A stretch of DNA of 64,000 bases from Octadecabacter dasysiphoniae (lineage in GTDB: Bacteria > Pseudomonadota > Alphaproteobacteria > Rhodobacterales > Rhodobacteraceae). The position numbers and the translations under genes are program-made. Positions 8,902 through 19,066 of this stretch are shown here, in pieces. The stretch is from positions 868,001-932,000 of the forward strand of contig NZ_JAKGAQ010000001.1 in assembly GCF_021532615.1 (NCBI RefSeq), in the 5' to 3' direction. The notes beneath the pieces are model-generated. The model was not told the origin of the DNA. It ran no database searches and saw nothing but the letters and a program-made list of their open reading frames with translations. Every line of letters begins with the position of its first letter. Within the stretch, counting starts at the first letter, position 1.

Positions 8902-10248
8902 TTACTGTAGGTTTTCCTCGAGCCAGTGTTCCAGCCAGTGGATGTTGTAATCCCCTGTTAACACTGCATCTTCTTGCAACAATGCATGGAACAACGGCAC
9001 GGTCGTATCTACTCCGTCCACGATCAATTCCCCAAGGGCGCGGGCCAAACGGGCCAGTGCTTCGGGGCGATCGCGGCCGTGGACGATCAATTTGCCGATC
9101 AAGCTGTCGTAGTACGGCGGGATTGAATAGCCGTCATAAAGCGCGGAATCCATCCGCACGCCGAGGCCACCGGGGGCGTGAAACTGCGTGATCCGACCCG
9201 GGCAGGGTGAGAAATTAGGCAGCTTTTCCGCATTGATCCGCACTTCGATCGCGTGGCCGCGAATTTTCAGATCGTCCTGCGTGAATGACATTGGCATGCC
9301 GGACGCCACACGGATTTGTTCGCGCACAAGGTCCTGATCGAAAATGGCCTCAGTAACGGGGTGTTCCACCTGAAGACGGGTGTTCATTTCGATGAAATAA
9401 AACTCGCCGTTCTCGTACAGAAATTCGATCGTGCCGGCACCGATGTAGTTGATGCGCGCACAGGCGTCGGCGCAGACTTTGCCGATTTCGGCGCGTTCCT
9501 TGGCGCTGATCGCGGGGCCGGGGGCTTCTTCGAACACTTTTTGGTGGCGGCGCTGAAGCGAACAATCACGTTCGCCCAAATGCACGGCATTGCCTTTTCC
9601 GTCACCGAAAACCTGGATTTCGATGTGGCGCGGGGTGGTCAGATATTTCTCGATGTAGACATCGGGATTGCCGAAATTTGATTTCCCTTCGGCGCGGGCC
9701 GTCTGGAATGCAGATTTCATGTCTTCGGCGGAATTGGCGACCTTCATCCCCTTACCGCCGCCACCTGCTGTGGCCTTGATAATAACGGGATAGCCGAATT
9801 CTTCGCCAATTTTAAGGGCGTCTTCGACGGTATCTACACCGCCTTCGGACCCTGGCACGCACGGCACGCCAAGGGCCTTCATCGTATCCTTGGCGGTAAT
9901 TTTATCGCCCATCGTGCGGATATGTTCCGCGGTGGGGCCGATAAATGTCAGGCCGTGGTCTTCGACGATCTGCACGAACTGGGCGTTCTCGCTCAGGAAA
10001 CCATAGCCGGGGTGGATTGCTTGTGCCCCGGTGATTTCACAGGCCGAGATGATGGCTGGAAAGCTGAGGTAACTTTGCTGTGCAGAGGGCGGGCCAATAC
10101 AAACGGATTCGTCCGCCATACGCACGTGCATCGCATCAGCATCAGCGGTGGAATGAACGGCAACGGATCCGATGCCCATTTCGCGACAGGCACGGATGAC
10201 ACGAAGGGCTATTTCGCCGCGGTTCGCGATGAGGATTTTGTCAAACAT
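8902..10248 (-). CDS. accC: Acetyl-CoA carboxylase biotin carboxylase subunit
   Basis: This enzyme carboxylates biotin on AccB with ATP and bicarbonate in the first committed step of fatty acid synthesis. It opens [23 protein letters not shown]. The ATP-grasp glycine loop [11 protein letters not shown] lies near 165. The active-site end [14 protein letters not shown] and the C-terminal IEVRINAE follow. The 448 residues are full length. It is nine bases downstream of accB in one operon. Confidence 0.98.
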   Translation of the reverse strand: MFDKILIANRGEIALRVIRACREMGIGSVAVHSTADADAMHVRMADESVCIGPPSAQQSYLSFPAIISACEITGAQAIHPGYGFLSENAQFVQIVEDHGLTFIGPTAEHIRTMGDKITAKDTMKALGVPCVPGSEGGVDTVEDALKIGEEFGYPVIIKATAGGGGKGMKVANSAEDMKSAFQTARAEGKSNFGNPDVYIEKYLTTPRHIEIQVFGDGKGNAVHLGERDCSLQRRHQKVFEEAPGPAISAKERAEIGKVCADACARINYIGAGTIEFLYENGEFYFIEMNTRLQVEHPVTEAIFDQDLVREQIRVASGMPMSFTQDDLKIRGHAIEVRINAEKLPNFSPCPGRITQFHAPGGLGVRMDSALYDGYSIPPYYDSLIGKLIVHGRDRPEALARLARALGELIVDGVDTTVPLFHALLQEDAVLTGDYNIHWLEHWLEENLQ

Positions 10249-10257
10249 GGCGCAGGC

Positions 10258-10752
10258 CTATTCGACGATCATCAGCGGGGCGCCGAATTCCACGGGCGCG
10301 CCGTCACCAACGACGATGCGCTTGACCGTGCCGGATTTGGGCGCGGGAATGTGGTTCATGGTTTTCATTGCTTCGATGATCAGCAATGTGTCGCCTTCTT
10401 TGACGCTGTCGCCGACTTTAACGAAGGCGGGCGCGTCCGGTTCGGGTGCCATGTAGACGGTCCCGACCATGGGTGACGTTACAGCGCCTGGCAGGCTTGC
10501 CGGGTCTGCTGTTGGTTCAGCGGCAGGTGCGGCTGCGGGGGCTGCGGCGGGCGCAACTGGCGCGGCGGCTGGCGCTGGTGCCATCTGGGTCACGACCTGT
10601 GCGGGGTGCTGGCGGCTGACGCGCACGTTCAGCGCGTCGTTTTCGCCGTATTCGCGTTTGACCTGAAGTTCGGTCAGATCATTTTCGCGCAGCAGTTCGG
10701 CCAGTGCCTGAATAAAGCTGACATCGGTATCATGAGGCGTTTTTTTGGTCAT
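10258..10752 (-). CDS. accB: Acetyl-CoA carboxylase biotin carboxyl carrier protein
   Basis: The C-terminal biotinyl domain has the biotinylation Lys130 in the IIEAMKTMN motif and ends GAPLMIVE. The N-terminal dimerisation helices occupy 1-45. They are joined by a long Ala/Pro-rich flexible linker (~55-90), typical of BCCP. It is the first gene of the accB-accC operon. Confidence 0.97.
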   Translation of the reverse strand: MTKKTPHDTDVSFIQALAELLRENDLTELQVKREYGENDALNVRVSRQHPAQVVTQMAPAPAAAPVAPAAAPAAAPAAEPTADPASLPGAVTSPMVGTVYMAPEPDAPAFVKVGDSVKEGDTLLIIEAMKTMNHIPAPKSGTVKRIVVGDGAPVEFGAPLMIVE

Positions 10753-10906
10753 TGTTCCCCCGGCTTTTAGCCTGTCCTGTTGCCTGTCTTTTGGGCGTGT
10801 ACGCTGGGTTTAGCGCAAACGCTAACAAAGTCCTACACCAAGGTGGCGAGGGGGGGAAGCGGGCGAGGCGGGGAAAAATGACGCCACGTCAGTCAGAACG
10901 GATCGA

Positions 10907-11242
10907 TCATGCCTCTGGGGGGAGGTTCTGTTTGGGGGCGTCCTGCTTTTCGGGCAGCATAGAGATGCCGTAAGGTTTCAGCATGCGCTGGACCTCGGAC
11001 ACGCCGGAGGTATCCAGTTTTGGTGCGGCATCTTCGTCAGATAATGCGGCTTTACTGACCAAACCAGTCTGGGACGGGCTTGCCGGGGCGGGGATCGGAA
11101 TATCTGGGGAGGGGTCTTTTGTGGTTGCCGCTGCATCTGCGGACGCACGCCCATCCGGTTGCGCAGGTTCTGGTGCGGCTTGTTGTGCTGTCAAAGCAGG
11201 AGCTTGCCCTTGCGTTACTTGAAGTTCCATCTTGTGCTCCAA
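10907..11242 (-). CDS. Hypothetical Ala/Pro-rich protein
   Basis: This 111-residue protein of low complexity has a mostly disordered Ala/Pro/Gln-rich middle (about 10-75) and a more ordered end, TSGVSEVQRMLKPYGISML. It has no signal peptide or membrane span and I recognise no family. It lies downstream of the acs terminator on the same strand, so it probably has its own promoter. An internal ATG at 11230 is an alternative start. Confidence 0.5.
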   Translation of the reverse strand: MEHKMELQVTQGQAPALTAQQAAPEPAQPDGRASADAAATTKDPSPDIPIPAPASPSQTGLVSKAALSDEDAAPKLDTSGVSEVQRMLKPYGISMLPEKQDAPKQNLPPEA

Positions 11243-11321
11243 TCCTTAGAACGGAGCCCCCACCACAGATATAAGACAGCAAAAGATTTAAGGAATCGTG
11301 AAAAATTCCGCATGCCCACGT

Positions 11322-11356
11322 AAAAACGCCGCACAGACGGACTGCGCGGCGTTTTT
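11322..11356 (-). terminator. Rho-independent terminator of acs
   Basis: An 11-bp inverted repeat with core CGCCGC / GCGGCG is flanked by A-rich sequence on one side and a T-run on the other, with a 13-nt loop. It lies just after the acs stop, so on the minus strand it ends in a U-tract. The T-runs on both sides would also let it act bidirectionally. Confidence 0.85.
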
Positions 11357-11375
11357 TCTTAGGGTTGATGCCGGA

Positions 11376-13325
11376 TCAGCTGCTTTTGTTCATCCGGTTT
11401 TCGATCAGGTCTTCGACCACGCTTGGGTCTGCCAAGGTGGACGTGTCGCCCAAGGCACCAAAATCATCCTCGGCGATCTTGCGCAGAATGCGGCGCATGA
11501 TCTTGCCGGAACGGGTTTTCGGCAGGCCCGGCGCCCATTGAATAAGGTCCGGTTTGGCGATGGGGCCGATTTCGGAGCGGACCCATTTTTCAAGTTCCTT
11601 GCGCAAGTCTTCGGAAGGTTCTTCGTTGTTCATCAAGGTCACGTAGGCGTAGATGCCTTGGCCTTTGATGTCGTGGGGGTAGCCCACAACGGCCGCTTCG
11701 GCGACTTTGACGTGGGCCACAAGGGCGGATTCGACCTCTGCGGTGCCCATGCGGTGGCCGGACACGTTGATCACATCGTCCACGCGGCCCGTGACCCAGT
11801 AATCGCCGTCTGCGTCGCGTTTGCAGCCGTCACCGGAGAAATAATAGCCTGCGTAATCGCCGAAATAGGTCTTTTCGAACCGTTCGTGATCGCCCCAGAC
11901 GGTGCGCATCTGGCCGGGCCAGCTGTCACCGATGCACAGCACGCCTTCGACGTCGTTCCCGTGAATTTCTTCGCCCGATTGAGGATCGAGGACCACAGGT
12001 TTGACGCCAAAGAACGGGGCCTGTGCGGCACCGGGTTTCAGGGTCGTGGCACCGGGCAGCGGAGTGAGCATATGGCCACCAGTTTCGGTCTGCCAGAAGG
12101 TGTCGACGATGGGCACATTCCCTTTGCCGACCACGTTATAGTACCAATTCCAAGCCTCGGGGTTGATCGGTTCACCAACGGAGCCGAGCAGTTTTAGATC
12201 GCTAAGGTCATGTTTTTCCACCCATTCTGGCCCTGCGGCCATCAGCGCGCGGATGGCGGTGGGGGCGGTATAGAATTGGTTAACCTTGTGCTTTGCACAG
12301 ACTTCCCAGAACCGACCCGCGTCAGGGTAGGTGGGCACGCCTTCAAACATGATCGTCGTGCCGCCGTTGGCCAGCGGGCCGTAGACGATATAGCTGTGGC
12401 CTGTGACCCAGCCGACGTCTGCGGTGCACCAGAACACATCGCCGTCGTGATAATCGAACGTGTATTCATGCGTCATCGCGGCGTAGACGAGGTAACCGCC
12501 TGTTGTGTGAACGACGCCTTTGGGCTGGCCGGTCGAACCGGAGGTGTAGAGGATGAACAGCGGGTCTTCGGCGGCCATTTCTACGGGTTTTTGGTAATCG
12601 TCAGCCTCAAGCACCATGTCGTTGTAGGAATAATCGCGATCTGTCCACGTGGTCTGTTCGCCTGTGCGTTTTACCACAAGACACTTAACAGATTCCTTAC
12701 AGTGCAGCAGTGCCGCATCCGCGTTAGATTTCAACGGGGTAGAGCGCCCGCCGCGTGGTGCGTGATCGGCGGTGATGACGACTTTGGCGTCGCAGCCGTT
12801 GATCCGTGCACCCAAGGCATCCGGTGAAAAGCCTGCGAACACGATGGAATGCACCGCGCCGATGCGCGTACAGGCCAGCATCGCATAGGCGGCTTCGGGG
12901 ATCATGGGGAGGTAGATTACGACGCGGTCGCCTTTGCTAACCCCCAGATCTTGCAGGATATTTGCCATTTTGCTGACGCTGGTTTGCAAGTCACGGTAGG
13001 TGATGTGCATCGCGTCGGTGGTGTTTGGATCGTCCGGTTCCCAGATGATTGCCGTTTGATCGCCGCGCGTTTCAACGTGGCGGTCCACGCAGTTGGCAGA
13101 GACGTTCAGCGTGCCGTCCTCGAACCATTTAATGTCAACGTTTCCAGGGGCAAAGGAGGTGTTTTTCACCTTAGAATAAGGCTTAATCCAATCAATCCGC
13201 TTGCCATGTTCACCCCAGAACGCATCCGGATCGGCCATGGAATCTGCGTACATCTTTGCATAGGTTTCTGCGTCCGCGTGGGCGGTTTTGGCGAAGGCAT
13301 CGGTGGGGGGGTATGTGTTGGACAT
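11376..13325 (-). CDS. acs: Acetate--CoA ligase (acetyl-CoA synthetase)
   Basis: This enzyme activates acetate to acetyl-CoA via acetyl-AMP. Motifs are the P-loop [18 protein letters not shown], the [10 protein letters not shown] core, the hinge [21 protein letters not shown], and the acetylatable Lys in [12 protein letters not shown]. The length (649 residues) is normal. I chose the ATG at 13325 (MSNTYPP); an ATG at 13337 is also in frame. Four phased 11-bp repeats lie upstream. It is downstream of the livFGMH transporter on the same strand, and near a symporter-type sensor kinase of the kind known to control acs. Confidence 0.97.
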   Translation of the reverse strand: MSNTYPPTDAFAKTAHADAETYAKMYADSMADPDAFWGEHGKRIDWIKPYSKVKNTSFAPGNVDIKWFEDGTLNVSANCVDRHVETRGDQTAIIWEPDDPNTTDAMHITYRDLQTSVSKMANILQDLGVSKGDRVVIYLPMIPEAAYAMLACTRIGAVHSIVFAGFSPDALGARINGCDAKVVITADHAPRGGRSTPLKSNADAALLHCKESVKCLVVKRTGEQTTWTDRDYSYNDMVLEADDYQKPVEMAAEDPLFILYTSGSTGQPKGVVHTTGGYLVYAAMTHEYTFDYHDGDVFWCTADVGWVTGHSYIVYGPLANGGTTIMFEGVPTYPDAGRFWEVCAKHKVNQFYTAPTAIRALMAAGPEWVEKHDLSDLKLLGSVGEPINPEAWNWYYNVVGKGNVPIVDTFWQTETGGHMLTPLPGATTLKPGAAQAPFFGVKPVVLDPQSGEEIHGNDVEGVLCIGDSWPGQMRTVWGDHERFEKTYFGDYAGYYFSGDGCKRDADGDYWVTGRVDDVINVSGHRMGTAEVESALVAHVKVAEAAVVGYPHDIKGQGIYAYVTLMNNEEPSEDLRKELEKWVRSEIGPIAKPDLIQWAPGLPKTRSGKIMRRILRKIAEDDFGALGDTSTLADPSVVEDLIENRMNKSS

Positions 13326-13351
13326 GGGGTCCCTCATTTGTATTTTGGGCG

Positions 13352-13390
13352 GTATGGGTTTGGTATGGGTTCAGTATGGGTCTGGTATGG
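13352..13390. repeat. Four GTATGG repeats with 11-bp period upstream of acs
   Basis: GTATGG starts at 13352, 13363, 13374 and 13385, exactly 11 bp apart. Three of the copies continue as GTATGGGT. On the acs strand the unit reads (A)CCCATAC. One helical turn per repeat places all copies on one DNA face, as expected for an activator or repressor array. The array lies 15-65 bp upstream of the acs start. Confidence 0.7.
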
Positions 13391-13462
13391 CACGATATCT
13401 GGGCTTTGGGGCCGATTTTCGCTAAGCCACTGACCTTGAACACAAAACCCGTGAGACGTGTC

Positions 13463-13482
13463 GGGCAGGACGTATCCTGCCC
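13463..13482. terminator. Hairpin between livF and acs
   Basis: A perfect 8-bp stem (GGGCAGGA / TCCTGCCC) with a 4-nt loop CGTA lies just beyond the livF stop. No T-tract follows on the minus strand, so it is more likely an mRNA-stabilising or weak terminator hairpin separating the importer operon from acs. Confidence 0.5.
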
Positions 13483-13490
13483 AACGAAAG

Positions 13491-14264
13491 TCAGATTGCG
13501 AGGTATTTGGAGCGCAAATCCTCGTCCTCAAGCACCTCTTTTGCGGAGCCATCATAGACGACTTTGCCGATGTCGAGGATCACGGCGCGGTCGGCCAGTT
13601 TCAGCGCGGCGACGGCGTTTTGTTCTACGATGATGGTCGTGATGCCTTGGTCGCGGATCAGTTCCAGCGTCTTGGCGATTTCTTGCACGATGACGGGCGC
13701 GAGGCCTTCGTAAGGTTCATCAAGCAGCAGCACTTTGATGTCGCGGCACAGGGCGCGCGCGATGGCGAGCATTTGCTGTTCGCCGCCCGACAATGTCACG
13801 CCGTCCTGTTTGCGGCGTTCCTTGAGGCGGGGGAACAATTCATAGACCCGTTCCAGCGACCAGCCCTTGGGCGGTGCGATCTGTGCGAGCTTGAGGTTTT
13901 CTTCGACGGTGAGGCCGGGAATGATGGAGCGGTCTTCGGGCACAAGCTGAATGCCGGATTGTGACGCCTGCCATGATTTCATGTCGTGGACGGGCTGGTG
14001 ATCAAGCCAGATTTCACCACTGTTCAGCTGTGGGTCATCCATGCGGGCCAGCGCGCGCAGGGTGGAGGTTTTGCCCGCACCGTTGCGCCCCAGCAGTGCA
14101 AGGATTTCGCCCTCGTGGATGTCAAAGCTGACGCCTTGGACGATGTAGCTTTCGCCGTAGTAGGCTTCCATGTTCCAGACGGACAGGAATTTGGCATTGG
14201 TGGAGGCCATATTGCGGTTTTTGTCGAATGTGCCTTCGGGGCGGAGTTCTTCAACGTGTGTCAT
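13491..14264 (-). CDS. livF: Branched-chain-type ABC importer ATPase (LivF family)
   Basis: This is one of two ATPases of the five-gene importer. Motifs are Walker A GRNGAGKTS, the Q-loop region, signature LSGGEQQ, Walker B VLLLDEPYEGL and the H-loop IIVEQN. It has a ~20-residue N-terminal extension compared with most LivF, and an ATG at residue 19 (MASTNAKFLS) is an alternative start. Substrate cannot be told from the ATPase; the genomic link to acs makes a short carboxylate or amide as plausible as an amino acid. Confidence 0.92.
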   Translation of the reverse strand: MTHVEELRPEGTFDKNRNMASTNAKFLSVWNMEAYYGESYIVQGVSFDIHEGEILALLGRNGAGKTSTLRALARMDDPQLNSGEIWLDHQPVHDMKSWQASQSGIQLVPEDRSIIPGLTVEENLKLAQIAPPKGWSLERVYELFPRLKERRKQDGVTLSGGEQQMLAIARALCRDIKVLLLDEPYEGLAPVIVQEIAKTLELIRDQGITTIIVEQNAVAALKLADRAVILDIGKVVYDGSAKEVLEDEDLRSKYLAI

Positions 14265-14313
14265 GGTACTTCCTTACTTGCGCGGATTCCCAAGGGTATC
14301 CGACGGCTGTTCC

Positions 14314-15072
14314 TTAAACCTGCGCTTCGCCGAGGTAGGCTTCGCGGACCTTCGGGTGGCCTTTGATGTTGTCGGGCGTATCTTCGACAAGAGGGGTGCC
14401 TTGGGCCAGAACGGTGATGCGTTCGGCCAGTGAAAACACCACGTTCATGTCGTGTTCAATGATCGCCATGGTGATGCCGCGGGATGTACGGATGTCCTTG
14501 AGCAGCTGGATCGTGTTTTCCGTATCTGCGCGGGCCATGCCTGCTGTGGGTTCATCCAGCAGCAAAAGGCGGGGTTCCTGCACAAGGCACATCGCCATTT
14601 CAAGGCGGCGTTTGTCGCCCCGTGACATCGAAGATGCCAGCATGTCGGTTTTGTCGAGCATGTTGACTTCGTCGAGCATGGATTCGGCCTTTGCGATCAT
14701 GTCGCCTTCGTCGCGCACGGATTCGATGGCGTGCATGCGAAAGCTGCCGTCGCGTTTGGCAAAACACGGGATCAGCATGTTTTCGATCACCGTCAGATCG
14801 CCGAAGATTTCCGGTGTCTGGAACACGCGGGAAATACCCATCTGGTTGATCTGGTGCGGTTTGCGCCCCAGCACGGATTGGCCGTCAAACACGACAGACC
14901 CTGAATCCGGGATCAGTTTTCCGACCAGCACGTTGAGAAGGGTGGATTTACCCGCGCCGTTCGGGCCGATGATCGCGTGGCAGGTGTTTTCTTCCACGTC
15001 GAGGTTCACATCACCGAGGGCCTGAAGGCCGCCGAAGCGTTTGTTGACGCCTTTGACTGAGAGGATTGCCAT
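14314..15072 (-). CDS. livG: Branched-chain-type ABC importer ATPase (LivG family)
   Basis: This second ATPase of the importer has Walker A GPNGAGKST, signature SRGDKRRLEMAMCL (a degenerate LSGGQ, reading MSRGDKR), Walker B LLLLDEPTAGMA and the H-loop IIEHDM. The degenerate signature is common in some LivG subfamilies. It overlaps closely with livM (2-bp gap) in the same operon. Confidence 0.92.
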   Translation of the reverse strand: MAILSVKGVNKRFGGLQALGDVNLDVEENTCHAIIGPNGAGKSTLLNVLVGKLIPDSGSVVFDGQSVLGRKPHQINQMGISRVFQTPEIFGDLTVIENMLIPCFAKRDGSFRMHAIESVRDEGDMIAKAESMLDEVNMLDKTDMLASSMSRGDKRRLEMAMCLVQEPRLLLLDEPTAGMARADTENTIQLLKDIRTSRGITMAIIEHDMNVVFSLAERITVLAQGTPLVEDTPDNIKGHPKVREAYLGEAQV

Positions 15073-15074
15073 GT

Positions 15075-16313
15075 TCAGGATTCCTTATCTGCGGTTTTCT
15101 TGCGGGTGAACAGGCCAGCGATGCGTTTGCCGCCTTCTACCAGACCACCGGGCAGGAAGATCACGACCAGCATGAACAAGATGCCCATGGTCAGGTGCCA
15201 GCCTTTGCCCACGAAAGGGTAGACCAGCGTGACCATCAAATCTTCGAACCCGTCGGGCAGGAAGGCGAACCACTGGTGCAAGATGTCCTTGTTGATTTTG
15301 GACACGATGTTTTCGAGGTACTTGATAAAGCCCGCGCCCAGCACTGGGCCCATCAGGGTGCCCGCACCGCCCAGGATCGTCATGATCACGACTTCGCCCG
15401 AGGCTGTCCAGAACATGCGTTCGGGGCCAACTTGGGTATCCATGGCGACCATCAGACCACCGGCCAAACCGGCAAACATGCCAGAAATCACGAAGGCCCA
15501 GAGCGTGTAGCGTTTGGGTTCAAGACCTGTGTAGTTCATCCGCTGCTGGTTGGATTTGACCGCCCGCAGCATGATCCCGAACGGAGAGCGGAAGATGCGG
15601 ATGGACAGATAGAACGCGACCAGCATGGCAACGGCAGCGATGTAGTAGCCAAGGTTGAACGTGAACACCCAATTGCCGATTTCCAGCATGTAGGAATTGC
15701 CCATTTCAAGCCCGAAGAAATTAGCGCGCCCGATTTCACCGGGGTTCAAAGACCCGAACAACGGGTTGTCCGTGTTCTTGATCTGAAGGCCCGTTTCACC
15801 ACCTGTGATCGGTGTCAGCACCGAATAAGCGAGGGCGTAGGACATTTGCGCAAACGCCAGTGTCAGGATCGAAAAGTAGATACCCGAGCGGCGCAGGGAG
15901 ATTTTACCAACCACCCATGAAAACGCACCCGCCACGATGATCGCCATGATGATGGCCGGGATCACGTTGAGCGTGACCAGCTTCATGCTCCAGATCGCGG
16001 CGTAGGATCCGACACCGAGAAAGGCGGCGTGTCCAAAGCTGAGGTAGCCCGTAAGGCCAAACAGAATGTTGAACCCGATGGCGAAGATGCCGAAGATCAC
16101 GAAACGCTGCATCAAGTCGGGGTAGCCCGCGTTGAATTGCGCCATCGCTGATCCTTCGGGGAAGGGATTCAGGATGAAGGGTGCAAAGATCAGCAAACCA
16201 AAGATGATCATCAGCAAGGTGCTGTCGTTTGAGGTCAGCCCCAGAAATCCGCCCTTGGCGGGTTTTGCGCGGGCCGGTGTGGAGACCGGCGTTTGTGTTG
16301 TTTGATCTGTCAT
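15075..16313 (-). CDS. livM: Branched-chain-type ABC importer permease (LivM family)
   Basis: This polytopic inner-membrane permease has 412 residues. An N-terminal Pro/Lys-rich cytosolic tail (1-30) precedes about nine hydrophobic spans. The family stretch is [21 protein letters not shown], and the EAA-like loop is [22 protein letters not shown]. It ends with a charged tail after the last span. It pairs with LivH, four bases upstream. Confidence 0.93.
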   Translation of the reverse strand: MTDQTTQTPVSTPARAKPAKGGFLGLTSNDSTLLMIIFGLLIFAPFILNPFPEGSAMAQFNAGYPDLMQRFVIFGIFAIGFNILFGLTGYLSFGHAAFLGVGSYAAIWSMKLVTLNVIPAIIMAIIVAGAFSWVVGKISLRRSGIYFSILTLAFAQMSYALAYSVLTPITGGETGLQIKNTDNPLFGSLNPGEIGRANFFGLEMGNSYMLEIGNWVFTFNLGYYIAAVAMLVAFYLSIRIFRSPFGIMLRAVKSNQQRMNYTGLEPKRYTLWAFVISGMFAGLAGGLMVAMDTQVGPERMFWTASGEVVIMTILGGAGTLMGPVLGAGFIKYLENIVSKINKDILHQWFAFLPDGFEDLMVTLVYPFVGKGWHLTMGILFMLVVIFLPGGLVEGGKRIAGLFTRKKTADKES

Positions 16314-16317
16314 TGGA

Positions 16318-17349
16318 TTATTCCTCCATCACGCCTTTGCGACCCATCAGACCACGTGGGCGGGTCAGCAGGATCAGAATTGCGACAAGGTAGATGATGA
16401 TTTGGTTGATGCCGGGCAGGATGTCGACGATGGCTGGCATGGATGCAAAGCTTTCGAGGATCCCCAGAAGGAAGCCAGCCGCGACAGCACCGGGCAGTGA
16501 GCCCATGCCGCCCACAACAACCACAACAAAGCTGAGCACCAGAAAGTCGAGGCCCATGTTATAGTTCGGGGCAACGATCGGCGCATACATCACGCCCGCC
16601 ACACCTGCGACTGCCGCTGCAAGACCGAACATGAACGTAAAGCGTTTGTCGATGTTGATGCCCAGAAGGCCGACAGTTTCACGATCCGCCATGCCTGCAC
16701 GCACAACCATGCCGAAGGTGGTGAATTGCAAAAAGGCGAACACAGCGGCGATGATGATCGCGGAGAAGAAGAAATAGACTAAGCGCCAGTAGGGATACAT
16801 GATGGTCTGTGCTTCGTATCCGAGGAACACGCCGAAATCCAAAGAGCCGGTAAAGGCCGGTGGGGCAGGGGTCTGGATCGGGTTGGCACCGAATGTGTAT
16901 TTGATGATTTCACCGATCACCAGCGCGAGGCCAAACGTCACGAGGATCTGGTCGGCGTGGGGGCGGTGATAGAAGTGTTTGATCAACCCGCGTTCCATCG
17001 CAAAGCCCACAAGGATCATCACCGGAATGGCAAAGATGATCGCGATGGGCACGGCCCATTCCATAATGGTCTGACCGGCGGCCATACCGAACCAGTCCTG
17101 CACATAGAATGTTTCGACCTCGAGCGGATTGCCGAGGAAGTCTGTGCGGGTTTCATCCACCACGCGGTGGGATGCGGACAGGATTTTCGATGTGATAACA
17201 GCGCAGAACGCGCCCATCATGAACAAAGCACCGTGGGCGAAGTTCACAACGCCCAATGTGCCAAAGATGATGGTCAGGCCAAGGGCGATCAACGCATAAG
17301 CGGAGCCTTTGTCGAGACCGTTGAGAACTTGAACGATGATCTGGTCCAT
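16318..17349 (-). CDS. livH: Branched-chain-type ABC importer permease (LivH family)
   Basis: This is an inner-membrane permease with 343 residues. The opening is [30 protein letters not shown] large soluble insertion at about 50-85 ([21 protein letters not shown]) is longer than in E. coli LivH and is typical of the amide/urea-type relatives. EAA-like loop: [23 protein letters not shown] strong hairpin separates it from the binding-protein gene upstream. Confidence 0.92.
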   Translation of the reverse strand: MDQIIVQVLNGLDKGSAYALIALGLTIIFGTLGVVNFAHGALFMMGAFCAVITSKILSASHRVVDETRTDFLGNPLEVETFYVQDWFGMAAGQTIMEWAVPIAIIFAIPVMILVGFAMERGLIKHFYHRPHADQILVTFGLALVIGEIIKYTFGANPIQTPAPPAFTGSLDFGVFLGYEAQTIMYPYWRLVYFFFSAIIIAAVFAFLQFTTFGMVVRAGMADRETVGLLGINIDKRFTFMFGLAAAVAGVAGVMYAPIVAPNYNMGLDFLVLSFVVVVVGGMGSLPGAVAAGFLLGILESFASMPAIVDILPGINQIIIYLVAILILLTRPRGLMGRKGVMEE

Positions 17350-17445
17350 GGGGGCGGTTACCTCTGATCGGGGTGCATAGGCTCCGCACGCGCAGTGAAA
17401 GCATACTGGTACGCGGCGGGGTGTTGAATTGTCTTAGAAATAAGG

Positions 17446-17474
17446 TGTCCGGGCGACACGAGATCGCCCGGACA
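17446..17474. terminator. Attenuator-like hairpin between binding-protein gene and livH
   Basis: A perfect 11-bp stem (TGTCCGGGCGA / TCGCCCGGACA) with a 7-nt loop sits seven bases after the binding-protein stop. On the minus strand it is followed by a short TTATTTC stretch. Such hairpins commonly keep the binding protein in excess over the permeases. Confidence 0.7.
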
Positions 17475-17481
17475 AAGTGGC

Positions 17482-18852
17482 TTATGCGCCGTTGTTGCAC
17501 TCACCGAGGGACGCATCTGCGCCGCCCATCTGTGGGTGATCTGGTGCATATGTGACCTGATCAACTGGCGTAACTTCAACGATTTCAACGAGGTCGAATT
17601 CGTTTTCGGGGTTCTCTTTGCCGCGCACGACGAGAACGTCCTTGAAGCACTGGTGATCGTCCGCACGATACAGTGTTGGGCCGTTGCCCATGCCGTCAAA
17701 TTCAAAGCCTTCGAGGGCTTCGACAACTGCACATGGTGCGAAGGAACCCGCACGCTGAACAGCATCCGCATACAGCAGGGTCTGCACGTATGTTGTGTGC
17801 GCCGCCTGTGATGGTGGGAAGCCGTACTTTGTACCAAACGACTGAACGAATGCGTTTGTACCTGCGTACTTCGCGCCCAGCTGGTTTTCGATCTTCCAGT
17901 CCCAGTTCTGCGAACCAAGGATACCTGCAATGTTCGCGCCCGCACCACGAGCCATCAGCTCGGAGTAGAGAGGAACAACGATTTCGAAGTTCTTACCGTT
18001 GGCTTGCGCATCACGCAGGCCGAACTGAACAGCGTTCGTCAGGGAGTTGATCATGTTTCCGCCGTAGTGGTTCAGAACCAGAACGTCGGCACCGGAGTTC
18101 AGGACAGGTGCGATGTAGGACGAGAAGTCCGTCTGTGTCAGCGGTGTTTTCACCGAGTTCACTGTTTCCCAACCCATGGCTTCTGTGGAGGCGCGGATGG
18201 CTTCCTCAGTTGTGTAGCCCCAGTTGTAGTCGGCTGTCAGGTGGTATGCCTTACGGTCTGTGCCGTACTGCGCCGCCAGAACAGGCGCGAGTGCAGCACC
18301 GGTCATGTAGGAGTTGAAGAAGTGACGGAAACCGTTGGCCTTGCGGTCCTTACCGGTTGTGTCGTTGGAGTGGGTCAGACCCGCCATGAACATGATGCCG
18401 GCTTCTTGGCAAAGTGCCTGAACCGCAACAGCAACACCGGAGGACGAACCACCCGTGATCATGATAGCGCCGTCTTTTTCGATCATGGAACGTGCAGATG
18501 CGCGCGCCGCGTCGGATTTTGTCTGTGTGTCGCCTGTGACGTACTTCACTTCGCGGCCCAGGATACCTGTACCATCGAGAGCTTTGGATGAGAACGTCTG
18601 CAACATGCCGCCGTCGCCGCCACCGTTCAGGTGCTCGACTGCCAGCTCATAGGCGCGCAGTTCGTCTGCGCCCTCGTCCGCGTAAGGACCGGACTGTGGA
18701 ACGTTGAAGCCGAGAACGACTTCGGAGTCGCCCGGTGCGTTGGTGAAGCCAGCATGGCCATCAGCGCGCAGGTACTGTGGAACCGCGAGACCGGCACCAG
18801 CAACGGCACCTGTCTTGATCACACCACGACGTGTAAAGTTTGATTTGGACAT
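17482..18852 (-). CDS. ABC transporter substrate-binding protein, Tat-exported
   Basis: This is a periplasmic ligand-binding protein of the type I (LivK/UrtA-like) fold, 456 residues. The N-terminus NFTRRGVIKTGAVAGAGLAVP is a twin-arginine signal. The family stretch VVLGFNVPQSGPYADEGADEL opens the mature domain, and ITGGSSSGVAVAVQALCQEAG follows. It is the first gene of the importer operon and divergent from the ScfR-type regulator, whose putative sites lie in between. The ligand is unknown. Confidence 0.9.
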   Translation of the reverse strand: MSKSNFTRRGVIKTGAVAGAGLAVPQYLRADGHAGFTNAPGDSEVVLGFNVPQSGPYADEGADELRAYELAVEHLNGGGDGGMLQTFSSKALDGTGILGREVKYVTGDTQTKSDAARASARSMIEKDGAIMITGGSSSGVAVAVQALCQEAGIMFMAGLTHSNDTTGKDRKANGFRHFFNSYMTGAALAPVLAAQYGTDRKAYHLTADYNWGYTTEEAIRASTEAMGWETVNSVKTPLTQTDFSSYIAPVLNSGADVLVLNHYGGNMINSLTNAVQFGLRDAQANGKNFEIVVPLYSELMARGAGANIAGILGSQNWDWKIENQLGAKYAGTNAFVQSFGTKYGFPPSQAAHTTYVQTLLYADAVQRAGSFAPCAVVEALEGFEFDGMGNGPTLYRADDHQCFKDVLVVRGKENPENEFDLVEIVEVTPVDQVTYAPDHPQMGGADASLGECNNGA

Positions 18853-18974
18853 TTATTATCCTCCCTAGAGAAATGCATCGAAGCCTCCCGCCGCGATGCA
18901 CGTGCTTTTAGTAGCATACCCAATAGACGGTAGTTTTTACACGGTCTCAATAACCGCCGAGAGAGTAATCACAT

Positions 18975-19017
18975 TTTTGTAAAGACATCGACGCGGCGAA
19001 GCGGTATTTTGTAAAGA
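18975..19017. promoter_or_regulatory. Two TTTTGTAAAGA sites in the divergent importer/ScfR promoter
   Basis: Identical 11-mers TTTTGTAAAGA lie at 18975-18985 and 19007-19017, 32 bp apart (three helical turns). The core TTTGTAAA is one base from TTTGCAAA, the half-site known for ScfR-type regulators such as RamB and PccR. The location, between the binding-protein gene and the ScfR-type gene, fits autoregulation and control of the importer. Confidence 0.6.
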
Positions 19018-19066
19018 AATTATCTAAGCGGCGCAGAATTTCGCTGAAAAGGTTAAGGGAATCGTA

